Assembly: GCA_021307315.1 (NCBI GenBank)
Contig: JAJSPD010000014.1
Location: forward strand, 744,001-808,000
Direction of reading: 5' to 3'
DNA length: 64,000 bases
Source: Bisporella sp. PMI_857
Taxonomy: Eukaryota; Ascomycota; Leotiomycetes; Helotiales; Helotiaceae
Shown: positions 10,579 through 20,189 of the stretch, one piece after another
Position numbering within the stretch: position 1 is the stretch's first letter
Layout: each line of letters begins with the position of its first letter
Position numbers and translations under genes: made by a program
Notes under the pieces: generated by a model
Databases searched by the model: none
Seen by the model: only the letters and a program-made list of their open reading frames with translations
What the model was told of the DNA's origin: nothing

Positions 10579-11364
10579 TTATTCAGATGTTTTCTTTGGC
10601 TTGTCCCAACCTACAATATCCGTCCCGTGCACCCAGTCCATGATCCCAAGAGTACTGTAGTTGACTCTAAACTTCTCATGGTGCAAATCGTGAATTTCGG
10701 CAGGCGGGAGCTTTACAAAGTCGTAACCGCTATGATCCGCTGCCGCTTCCCACAACTCAAATCCCGCGAATACTCCGAATGAAAATAGGTTTGCCCGTCG
10801 AATCGCTAACGGTACAACAATAGGTGCAACGTTTGCCAGTAGGTGCTCGATCGGATGTGCGTATTGAGCCGCAAATGCCATTGGGGCCGTGAATTTGTGG
10901 TGTTTCTTGTGGATATGCGCGTATATCCTGGGGTGATGAAAGGCTCGATGGAGATAATAGAAGGACGCCTCTCGAGCAAGGAGACCGTAGACAAAATCGA
11001 AGGCGATTGTCGATATTGATGGGAATTCTCGTGTTATTGTGAAGAGAGCCTTGTCCGATCCAAAGAAGTACCGAACAAGGAGTTGAATAGCTATACCGAC
11101 TATCTCGTTGAGTCCTACATAGCAGATGCAATGCCTGATCTGCTCCCAGCTTGGTTGTCGACGCTCTGACTGAATTTTATGCCTATGTGAGAAAGCTGGA
11201 AATAGCACGTCGATGCTGAGGTATATAGTAGCTGGGATCCAAAATGCCAGAATCTGAATGAAAATCATAAAGACAAATTCAATGACAGAAGGCTGATAGT
11301 TGATATAGATATGCTCCCAGCATTGATCAAGAAGCTCGATCGAGTGGGCCCAGAGGCGGCACAT
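10579..11364 (-). CDS. Fatty acid hydroxylase / sterol desaturase superfamily membrane oxidase
   Basis: Single exon, 261 residues. Several hydrophobic segments (about 25-52, 85-105, 120-140 and around 165-190) flank the histidine clusters that bind the di-iron centre: HRAFHH, then HKKHH, then HPIEH, and finally HDLHHEKF. This HxxxH/HxxHH/HxxHH order is typical of the superfamily (ERG3, ERG25 and the animal FAXDC2-like branch), which hydroxylate or desaturate sterols and fatty acyl chains at the ER using O2. It is not close enough to a housekeeping ERG3 or ERG25 to name; its place between the alcohol oxidase and amidohydrolase points to a pathway role. It would generate the alcohol that a downstream oxidase or SDR could use. 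Start at the first ATG; no intron needed. Confidence 0.85.
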   Translation of the reverse strand: MCRLWAHSIELLDQCWEHIYINYQPSVIEFVFMIFIQILAFWIPATIYLSIDVLFPAFSHRHKIQSERRQPSWEQIRHCICYVGLNEIVGIAIQLLVRYFFGSDKALFTITREFPSISTIAFDFVYGLLAREASFYYLHRAFHHPRIYAHIHKKHHKFTAPMAFAAQYAHPIEHLLANVAPIVVPLAIRRANLFSFGVFAGFELWEAAADHSGYDFVKLPPAEIHDLHHEKFRVNYSTLGIMDWVHGTDIVGWDKPKKTSE

Positions 11365-11773
11365 TTTCGTATACGAGATTTAGAATGGTCTTGCGGTGTT
11401 TTTGAATCGAGAAGATCTATTTCTACTTTCTTTCCTGGGTGATCAGTGTGTAGGTCCGTGCTAATTTATAGCCTGATAAATCATCATTTGGAAGAAAATG
11501 CCTATTGTCTTGCCACCAAGTTCTACAAGCAGAGTTGCAATAACCTGCTTCTCCAAAGTACTAAGCGTGGTGCTCACACTGTCTAGAGGCGCTGTATACA
11601 AGGGGCTTGGGAGCAAGAGACATGGGCCGGAACGGAACCGGGAACGGATGGCGAAGGAAATCGGAACCAGTTCGGACCTCCTCCGTACGCCAAGACTGAG
11701 TGAGGTGTGTCTCATCCATAAATCAATGAAGATCAAGCTCAAGAAACCGCCTAGATTACATCGTGTTCTAAAT
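11365..11773. promoter_or_regulatory. Divergent promoter, hydroxylase / amidohydrolase
   Basis: 409 bases separate the two start codons. The segment 11628-11667 carries three CGGAAC copies (11628-11633, 11633-11638, 11662-11667), plus CGGGAAC and TCGGA variants, in the strongest concentration in the window. Binding by the cluster Zn2Cys6 factor is inferred. Confidence 0.45.
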
Positions 11774-12965
11774 ATGGCAGCCTCAAACAAGATAACTGGC
11801 CTTGGCCGAGTCGATGTACCTTCGTCCTTAAGCCATTTTTGTATGCGTCAACTAATAAATTAACAGACTCATCATCATTTTTTCCCGGCATCTGTTCCCG
11901 AGTTGGCCTCTGAGTTTACTGGTCAGCAAGGAGACCAAAAATTCAAATTTCCATCTTCAATTGGCGAACATGTTGCTTTCATGGACGAGTATGGAGTTCA
12001 GACTGCAGTGATTAGTCCTAGTATCCAGAATTGTTGGCATACGCAATGGCCCGCCGAAAAATATCACGCACTTTGTGTTGAATCATACAAATCCCAGCAG
12101 GAATACATCCGGGAGAACCCTCTACGATTTGGTTAGTCTCTGTTGTGAGTTTAAATGGCTGTGATAATAATCATTCCAGGGGCGTTCGCCATGATACCTT
12201 TACCACATGTTGAACAGTCCATAAACTTTATTCAGGATACTCAAAAGGAAGAGCTGAGACCTGATGGGTACGCGGTCGCTACTTCAAATGGACATAGATT
12301 CATTGGGGACGCGTTATTTGATCCAGTTTGGGCACAACTTGACAAAATATCCGCAACAGTATTCGTCCACCCAGGGGATACGAACATGGCTCAAGGACTA
12401 GATTACCCTCCCTGTGGGTGATACATTTTTGCATCCGAAATCTTCGTCAATGCTAATATTTCTAGTCGTCATCGAGTTTCCTTTTGATACTGCTCGTGCA
12501 ATACTCAGTATTCTCACATCAGGGACCCTCACCAAGTACCCTAACATTCGCTTTCTATTCGCTCATAACGGAGGCGCATTTCCCTTCCTCGCCGACCGCT
12601 GTCGTGCCCTCGATCAAACCATCATGGCGAACAACGATGGCCGTAATGTGCGAGATTTATTAGAAGGATCAAACATATTTTTTGACACCGCACTTTCATT
12701 TCCCGTGCAATGGGCTTTGGTGAAAGGCATTGGATTTCCATCAGCACGACTTATACATGCAACTGATTTCCCATACACAGTAGGCGATAGCGGGGCGGCC
12801 TCCTTGGGGGCTATATCCCCAGAAATTTCAGGCGAGTTTACAGAAAAAGAGATCAATCAAGATATCGCGTACAAAAATGCTTTAATGAGCCTCTTCCCGA
12901 GGCTAAGAAAGGAATGGGAAAATACATTTGGTGATGCTATACTTAAGGATGCAGCGAAACTGTAA
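11774..12965 (+). CDS. Amidohydrolase-2 family metal-dependent hydrolase/decarboxylase
   Basis: Four exons (11774-11815, 11867-12131, 12180-12413, 12466-12965), 346 residues. The first splice joins VD to THHHFFP, recreating the HxH metal motif; a further metal His lies in FVHPGD, another in FAHNGGAFPF, and the catalytic Asp in HATDFPY. The layout is that of the ACMSD / 6-methylsalicylate decarboxylase / gamma-resorcylate decarboxylase group, with IEFPFDTARAIL and NIRFLFAHNGGA being typical. These cytosolic Zn enzymes remove CO2 from aromatic or semialdehyde acids, or hydrolyse amides. In this setting decarboxylation of an aromatic or ring-cleavage acid, possibly upstream or downstream of the flavin hydroxylase at 23.7 kb, is the simplest idea. 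The 51-, 48- and 52-nt introns all have GT-AG ends. Confidence 0.85.
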
Positions 12966-13751
12966 TTTAATACTTAAAGCTAGCTACAAAATTGAGTCTT
13001 ATTTAAAAAATAATTCCAAGCAAATTGAGTATGTTTGACTAATTGCACATGAGGCTACGCTAAAGGCTATTAGCTGGATTTAATGGATATCTACAAGAAA
13101 TTGATAGCTGTCTGCCCATATCTGGCATTTGCCATAGTGATTCCTCCTCAAACGGCTTTTTCATCAATCATCCCGGCATTGGCCCCAATATTCTTCACTA
13201 TACAACAAATTAACTATGGGGGATAGCCGCTGAGGCTTTCCCAGACGTAGGCTGGTTGTGAAGAGTAAATATATCTAGGCTTGAGTGCCATAAATAGATG
13301 CAGGTGTGCTGTAGAGCCTATAGCTCGTGCTACAGCCAAAACAGTTCTGATTCTTCTTTTCAGTGAAGCTCACTTACAAAAATGATAGCCCGTGTGAAAA
13401 TCTACAATTTTTATGACTTTTTATTTTTGTCTTACTTAAGTGACAGGTTCCATCGTGCGATGAACCTCTTTGCGACAACAACGCAGCTAGAACTTTGTGA
13501 ATACAGTACAGGCTCGTAAATACAAATTCAAAAGTTGAGAATGGATCTCGCTAATTCTACAAAATTCTGCTGCACACTTCTCAGAGATGTGGTACTAACT
13601 CTGGAGATTAATACGACAAATAAAGCCAGAATACCTAATGACAGATTCCGGTTATGTAGTGATATACGGCTTCGTTTTGGCGTCTATGAGCTGTGCGTCA
13701 GTAATTAAACCATTACTACTTAGAAGGAGAAGAGGCAAATTTGAATAATTC
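12966..13751. other. Tail-to-tail intergenic region
   Basis: 786 AT-rich bases between the amidohydrolase and BVMO stop codons. No ORF with a recognisable motif; nothing else seen. Confidence 0.5.
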
Positions 13752-15602
13752 TCACAAAAAAAATAAACAAAAGAAACAGTGCTGTACCTTTACAATCCAA
13801 TCGCTCCATGTAGGAAAAAGACTACGATACCAGAAATATCCCTGGGTCCAAGGGTACGACATTGAATTCCATTGGTTGTCGTCCTTGATGTACCACTATA
13901 TCCGAAAATCAGACGCGTTTCTCATGCTTAATGGTTTTGCTGCTTTAACATACCGATTTGCAGCCTGCGGACCACACCCGTTTCTTCAATTCCTCTTGCA
14001 TATAGAAGACATGGGCTTTCTCTGCATCGAACTTAACTTCCACGCTCGAGGCTCTGTTGGAAAGGACTGGTGCTAAAATTCGTAGTGCATAGTTTACCAT
14101 GCTAAATGCTGTTAGTAGAAGTATCATGAAAGCTAGAGTCAAGCATACTTTTCGGACGCCATCAAAGCTGATGTGTGTCCAGTAGCAGCATTAGGCCCCA
14201 GTAGTAGGAAGAAATTGGGGAAACCACTCATGACGCTACAATTGTAAGCGGAAGGGCCTCCAAAAATTTTCCAGTGTTGTGTGAGCGAGAGTCCGTCGCG
14301 ACCGTGGACTTGTAGGGGATCAAGAAACTCATTAGTTTTGAAGCCATTAGCAAGCACGATGACATCAGCCTTGATAAGTCCATCCTCTGTAGCTAGTCCC
14401 TCGGGTACTATCGAGCGAATTTTCTTGTCTGTGAGGTCCAAGTTTGGGGCATGTAAACTTTCGAGGTAGCCATCATTGAAGATTCGGCGCTTTGTGATAT
14501 TAGAGACAGAATATTAGAGACAGAATATTAGAGACAGAATTCAGGATAAGTCTACGAAAGGTTACGTACCTTGCAACCGACATCAAAATCAGGGATTAGC
14601 AACTCGTGGTATTTTTCTGGAGCGGTCTCCCTCATATATTTCTCAACAACGTTGCGCCTATGTAATCGTGCTCGAGCACCAATCTTGTTCATATAGAACA
14701 GTGGAACACTTGACTCAGCAATAACAAATATGGCAAACCGATGAAAAGCCATCGCACCGGGAATATTCCTGAGACACCAATTCATCCATGGACTGTACTT
14801 TAAATTCGGTGCCTCGAAGATCCAATGCTTCGTCCGGATCACTTGAGTAACACTTTTAGTCTTTGGTACAATTGCAGGTACGATTTGTGCGGCAGTGCCT
14901 ATAGGTTATTAGCGCTTGGATATATATTAGATTAGATGAAGACTTACAGCCATTCCCGATAACAACTACATCTTTACCTTCGAGATCGACCGAGTGATTC
15001 CACTGTGCAGAATGGAATATTTCTCCTGCAAACGAATCTACGCCTGGGATATCCAACTCTCTAGGTTGAACTAGCTGCCCAGCAGCACTAAATAGAACCT
15101 GACATTCATGTAAGAAAACTTTTCCGGTATTTCGGTCACGAATTTGTAATTGCCAACGAGACCCATCCTCAAGCCAATCACATCTTTCCACCTCACACTG
15201 AAATTTCATCTTAGCAGGTAGATTGTACTTTTCTGCAACGCCGACTACATATGTTCGAATTTCTTTATTTGATGGCATAAGCTTTGTCCAATTCGGGTTC
15301 TGCTCAAAAGAATAGCTGTAAAGAGCACTCGGCACATCGCAAGCGCATCCTGTGATGTCATGTATTAGCACGAAGTTAACAGAGAAGTAAAATTACTCGC
15401 CTGGATATGTATTGACCCACCATGTACCTCCAAGTTCTGAATGTCGCTCGAAGAACTTTATATCATCGAAATCGTACCAGCGCTTGAGTTGTGCGCCTAG
15501 ACCAACCGCCGATAAACCTGCTCCAATGCACGCAACAGTACTATATGATGGAAGGTCACGATACAGAGATTCTGCTGAGTCATTGTGCGTTGATATTGAC
15601 AT
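13752..15602 (-). CDS. Baeyer-Villiger-type flavin monooxygenase (class B FMO)
   Basis: Six exons (15602-15401, 15349-14948, 14898-14570, 14489-14149, 14101-13954, 13895-13752), 521 residues. Seen: FAD motif CIGAGLSAVG, HSELGGTWWVNTYPG, CACDVPSALYSYSF, the BVMO fingerprint FAGEIFHSAQWN (FxGxxxHxxxW), NADPH motif VVIGNGCTAAQ, LANGFKTNEF, and the C-terminal SGFPNFFLLLGPNAATGHTS with SAGCKSWY and SMYPWTQGYFW-like ending. This is the layout of fungal StcW/MoxY- and 4-hydroxyacetophenone-monooxygenase-like enzymes, which insert oxygen next to a ketone to give an ester or lactone. Start 15602 is chosen over upstream in-frame codons because it begins just before the Rossmann motif. Intron 1 (15350-15400) has a GC donor (CAG|GCGAGT) and restores YPGCACD. 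The next gene on the same strand is a hydrolase that could open the product ester. Confidence 0.88.
14499..14540. repeat. Three tandem copies of a 14-bp unit inside a BVMO intron
   Basis: The unit ATTAGAGACAGAAT is repeated three times without mismatch at 14499-14512, 14513-14526 and 14527-14540. It lies wholly inside the 80-nt fourth exon-flanking intron (14490-14569), the longest of this gene; without two copies the intron would be 52 nt, like its neighbours. Confidence 0.9.
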
Positions 15603-16064
15603 GTCGAGGAATTCACCAAGTTTGAAATGAAAGATAAGGAATAAGACTTGCAATTGTGAGGTGCTAAGCAAGGACGGGACCTAATATAATATATGGAGAA
15701 CTGGAACGAGTGATTCACATCCAAGATCGGGTCATAAAATGCTTTGACTGACTGCACCAGACTGAGAAGTAGCTTCTTTTCGCGGTACCCTAATCACCGT
15801 CCGAGAATCCTGCATTGTAAATCCCGTCTGGGAAATTGCCTCCTAGCTAGCACTGCTAGCTTGGCCTTCCGCTTGTGCGGCTTCTTCGGGACAGTTCCGA
15901 GAAATTTCTTGCTCTCCCACCTCAGTCCTATGATGTCTCCGACAACACCTCTTATGGTCAAGGCGCAACAACGAAGTATCTTTTGCGGAATTTACTCGGA
16001 ACTAAAAGCCACTCCAATAAACACATGATGCAAAAGAGTGAATTAAGTCTTATGATTGCAGATC
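15603..16064. promoter_or_regulatory. BVMO promoter / hydrolase 3' region
   Basis: 462 bases between the BVMO start and the hydrolase stop. One GTTCCG at 15894-15899 (CGGAAC on the BVMO strand), about 290 bases upstream of the BVMO start. Confidence 0.4.
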
Positions 16065-17282
16065 CTAATGAGAAAGCTCCAAGGTTTCAACGACCCAATC
16101 CGCCAGTCTAATCGTACTTCTGCTTGGATATACACCCGATTCATAATCCATAAACGTGTTGTCATGCGTTTCTTTCCAGTTGATGTGACAGCATGAGTCC
16201 AAACCCTCTATTCCTTGAAGAATAACACCGAAATTGATAATATCATCTCGAAATAATTCTTCTCCGCCACCTACTAAGTATACTCTTTTCACAACCTGGT
16301 TTAAAGGAGCCCACCAATTTTCATCGCCAGAGAGAGCCATTCCCCAGCCTTTTCCGTTCTGCTTTTCTATTTTGAACCTTGAGTGCCTGAATAAGTCTTC
16401 TCCCCAATCTCGTATAACAGGAATGGATAATAGGTCCGCGTGCAGGTTGTCTTTGTAAGACGCCGTATCTAGCTCGAGCGAGAGAAGTGGTGAGACAAGA
16501 AAGCATCCAGCTAGCTTCTCTGACAGCTTTAAGACAGGGAATGCTTCTCCTGGATATGAATACATGAGATGGGAGAGAAGACTGAGGGCCAAATGTCCAC
16601 CAGCAGAATCCCCGCCTACGATAATCTGTGGTGCAAATTTCAGTAGAGACCTGTGTTTACAGTAGGAGAGTGAACTAATACTTGAGAAGGGGAATACCCA
16701 ATGGAGAGAAGATGTTCTAGTGCTAGAGTAGCTTGTCTCATTTGCCTTGGGTATGTCTCTCCGGGACATAGGCCTTTAAGGTCAGTATATTCAGCTGCCG
16801 GAATGAACGAACTTACTATAATCAAGCAAAGCAGAACATGTCTGCTTATTAGCCATCAAACCCATCCTACGGAAATGGGCCGCCCATTCAAAATGCCCTT
16901 GTGACAGAGGTAAAACATAGCCGCCACCTGTGTTTGAGTCAGCACTTTCCCTCATGTATTCTGTATCGCAACTGTATGACATGACCTCACCATGAAAAAA
17001 TAGAATTACAGAGGAGCTCAACTTCGGGTCTCCAATCCAAAACAGCTTGGACATCCCGTCAGGTAGAATATCAATCCTAGTTTTAGGTCGTGTTTCTATT
17101 GTATCCTGTTTGTTATACCAGCGCTCAAAGGCTGTGTTGCTATTAGGCAATATATACTGTAGCTGCCGAGGTTGGAGATATGTCATAAAAGTTTTTATTA
17201 GCGCGTTCTTGACGCTCACTTTTATATTAAGACTGCGCGAAATTGAACGGCAGACTGCTCGAATGATGCTGATAGCTGCCAT
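16065..17282 (-). CDS. Alpha/beta hydrolase, HSL/esterase type
   Basis: Four exons (17282-16991, 16927-16817, 16773-16682, 16625-16065), 351 residues. The first splice creates the oxyanion-hole motif HGGGY, the second restores LDYSLCPGETYP, and the third restores the nucleophile elbow GGDSAGGHLAL (Ser). A catalytic His is present near the end in KETHDNTF; the acid is probably in the preceding ELFRDD region. This is the abhydrolase_3 layout of hormone-sensitive-lipase-like esterases. Members hydrolyse short or bulky esters and lactones. It directly follows the BVMO on the same strand, a pairing that in other organisms converts a ketone to hydroxy acid or to alcohol plus acid; the role here is inferred. 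No signal peptide, so likely intracellular. Confidence 0.86.
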
Positions 17283-17682
17283 TGGAATGACTTCGACGAG
17301 TTAGCTTAGCTGAGCTGGTAGGTACTAGACTTAAGCCCTCGGCTTTTTGGCCTTTTTGTGGTTGTGTTGCCTTACCTAGGAAAGCGATTCGCAGCGTGAT
17401 AAAAAATACCTGTATCAACTGCATGGTGTTATGTGTTGATATTGAATGTTATCCAGATACGAAATATTATTTTAGCTCAAGTTCACCAATTATTAATTCG
17501 GCTCTAATAAAGTTTTATTAGAGCGTCCGGAACGGAGTCCAACCCGGGTTAATGAGTGCAGTTCCGTCTCCGACTTCTACAAAGTCACATGATTAGATTT
17601 CTTCTCCATCGATGATATTAATTCATATATAATAGCTACGTCTGTTACTACGATCCCAGACCAAATTCAGACAACTTTCAAA
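17283..17682. promoter_or_regulatory. Divergent promoter, hydrolase / SCP2
   Basis: 400 bases. CGGAAC at 17528-17533 and its reverse complement GTTCCG at 17561-17566 face each other with 27 bases between. A TATA-like TATATAATA lies near 17625, about 55 bases before the SCP2 start. Confidence 0.45.
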
Positions 17683-18251
17683 ATGGACTTAGCACATGGT
17701 AAGTTAACACATGATGCGAAGTATCTCTAACTAATACTCTATCAATATCTAGAAAACTTCCCTTCGTCCTCGGTGTTTGACGATATTTCTAAAGGCCTTG
17801 AAGATAAGGATTTTGCGGCACAAGCAGTCGCTGAGTTGAATGCCATATATGCCATCACACTAAAGAATGACGGTAATGATGTTATGACTTGGTAAGTTTT
17901 ATAATGGAAGCCTTTCAAACATGTATCATCAGTTTAGGAGATCATGCTGACATATCTAGGATAATCGACTTCAAAAACGATGCAAAGGTGTTTCGCGCTA
18001 CTGGTGGTGAACTTGTAGATGTCACTTTGATTCTTAGTGATTATCATTGGGATGCTTTGGTTGATGGGAGATCATCCGCACCAAGGCTGTATCTCTTGAA
18101 CCAGCTCAAACTTGTAGGGCCTTTGTTGAAGGCTAAAAGCTTCAATGTAAGTCACAAATCGAGTGCACAACCCGAACTTTTATCTTTACCATGAGATTCG
18201 ACTAACTAATGCGCTTAGGCAGTTTTGGCCAAGCTGAAGGAGAAAAAATGA
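17683..18251 (+). CDS. Single-domain SCP2 sterol/lipid carrier protein
   Basis: Four exons (17683-17698, 17753-17891, 17960-18146, 18219-18251), 124 residues. Splicing gives one SCP2 fold from end to end: VFDDISKGLED, AVAELNAIYAITLKN, MTWIIDFKND, GELVDVTLILSDYHWDAL, RLYLLNQLKLVGPLLKA and a final helix. SCP2 domains hold sterols, acyl-CoAs or other hydrophobic molecules in a tunnel. The C-terminus is KLKEKK, not a peroxisomal SKL-type signal, so I infer a cytosolic location. The gene is too short for gene callers that require long ORFs: the first exon is only 16 bases. Its presence among oxidative enzymes suggests the pathway substrate is a poorly soluble lipid or terpenoid. All introns are GT-AG with good branch sites. 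Confidence 0.85.
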
Positions 18252-18292
18252 TTTGACTAAATAGAATACTGAAACATATATCTGACTAGCTG

Positions 18293-19638
18293 TTATATTT
18301 TCAATTTCCCAGTAGCCGAATCAATCACTTGCCGACCTCTAAAGTCCACTTTCAGCCCTTCTGTACTACGTCTAATCAAATGCTGAACCCAATCAGGAGC
18401 ACCTCGCTAAAGTGAACCATCCCATGTCAGTGGTTGTTCAAATATCATGGCACAAAGAGCAAGACTTACAATCCATCCCAAGTAACGAAGAATTCCAGGC
18501 ATGAAAATGGTACGGCTATAACCCCCATAAATTGTATTGACCACCTCATCCCCGACTGTATCTACATGGAGAAGAGGTGAAACAAAAGCATTTTGATTCG
18601 TCTCGCCAACAAAGAGTGGTGTTTTGGTGAAACTGAGAACCAACAAAGAGTTCCTAACGGCCGGTACGCGATGCCGATATCTCAGCTCCAGGCCCAGTGC
18701 CTATTTCTGTAAGATTAGTTCGATAATATTTTGTAAATCAATAGACAACTCTCCCGAACTCACCTCATTGAAAGCAACAAGGCCAGCTTTAGAAGCTGAG
18801 TAATCAGCAAGCCCAGCGGGTGGAATGAAGGCGCTCATAGATGAAATACTAATAATGTGCCCATGGTTATTGGCTATCATATATGGCAAGCATTCCTTAG
18901 TAACAATGAAAGCCGCTAACAGGTTAATTTTCAGTGTCAAATTGTTGTCATGATATAGGCCATCTGCAATAGTAGAGCCTCTCGAAATACCGGCATTATT
19001 TACTAATTAAAATTGATCAGCCAAAAAGTTCTTCATTTGAAGTTTGAGAGAATACCAAGGACAGTAGGCGGACCGCATTCCTCTCGAACCCTGGCCATAA
19101 CGTGGTTTATTTCGTCCAAGTCACTCAAGTCGCACTTGTAATATATTATGTTTTCCCCTTTCAATTTTTAGTAAACACACAAAACTGACTGGATACTCAT
19201 TACTATACTTTCTGGGAAGGCAAGAGGCAATATATCCAGAATCACAACACGATTTCCCTCCCTTGCAAGACGCCTAGCCACACTCGCTCCGATGCCACCA
19301 CTGCCGCCAGTGATCAACACTAACTCCTGCTTCGAATCCCAAGGTTTTGCTCGTATAAAGTTGTTGTTGGCTGCCCAATTCAAAAACTGGTTGACCCAGA
19401 ATAGTCCCCCGATGAATCCAAGAAGTTTCATCCAGTAAAAGATGTTTTCCTGGTAACGCCGCTCACTAACGATCACGAATAGGTCGCCTCTTTGGAACTG
19501 CCGAAACACAAAGAGAAATGTAGCGATGAGTATCGGATTCAAAAGTGTCCAAGAGATGAGCGAACATATTGGGTCGAGATATAAACCTTCCCGAGGAATA
19601 AATCTTCTGGTCGAATGTTTGGAGTACTTTGAAGCCAT
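18293..19638 (-). CDS. Membrane-anchored short-chain dehydrogenase/reductase
   Basis: Five exons (19638-19209, 19157-19056, 19002-18764, 18700-18470, 18406-18293), 371 residues. Two hydrophobic segments near the N-terminus (about 23-47 and 68-90) precede the Rossmann motif TGGSGGIGASVARRLA, then CDLSDLDEI, VNNAGIS, ISISSMSA (catalytic Ser) and YSASKAG (Tyr, Lys). This is the layout of the retinol dehydrogenase 10 / 17-beta-HSD11 / DHRS family, lipid-droplet or ER enzymes that oxidise hydroxy-lipids, steroids or retinoids with NAD(P). A C-terminal tail follows a further hydrophobic stretch (ILRYLGWI). It ends 41 bases from the SCP2 stop, tail to tail, and is divergent from the cluster regulator. 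Likely role: making the ketone used by the BVMO, an inference. Confidence 0.87.
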
Positions 19639-20189
19639 TGTATCAAATCCGAGAATTGTAACAGTAAATAAAATGGTTGCTGTAGGTGTAGAAGGACTCG
19701 TGCGTATTTCAATGACTTTGAGGGATCAAAATACGTTTGGTCAACACACTTCTAAGGGTTAGCAGGTCGGAAGTACGGTAGTAGAAATCTCCGTATGTAC
19801 CTAGAGTCTGGACTAAGGCTGTGTGAATAGGGGCTCGCCTAACCTGGTCAGTGATGTCACCTCACTTTATAATTACTGGCATGAAAAAAGGCGGACTTTC
19901 CATATATCACAATGTATGATACATCGAACAAAAAGGTATATGTGCAGAGCGTCATTTTTCTATCCACTAAGTTAAAAGCTCCTCTTTTCGTGAACAGGAG
20001 TTTCAGCTTTGCAGAACTGTTCATTGTACCGCATCCGGTGGCAGATCAAAAAGCCAAGCCGGGATGGCGGAACGGCCCCGAAACTATTCCGCGATATCCC
20101 CTCTTATACTCGTGAAGGCTTCCATCATGCCACAATTTCTTTTCCACTACTACCACCACCGCCACGGAGTTGTCATTCCGATATAAGAT
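19639..20189. promoter_or_regulatory. Divergent promoter, SDR / cluster regulator
   Basis: 551 bases. CGGAAC at 20068-20073 followed by GGCCCCG, about 115 bases upstream of the regulator start; this would allow autoregulation. No gene in this interval. Confidence 0.4.

Noticed and set aside
13945..14142. Separate small minus-strand ORF starting with a hydrophobic segment
   Set aside because: Its second half is the fifth BVMO exon; the hydrophobic start is translated intron.
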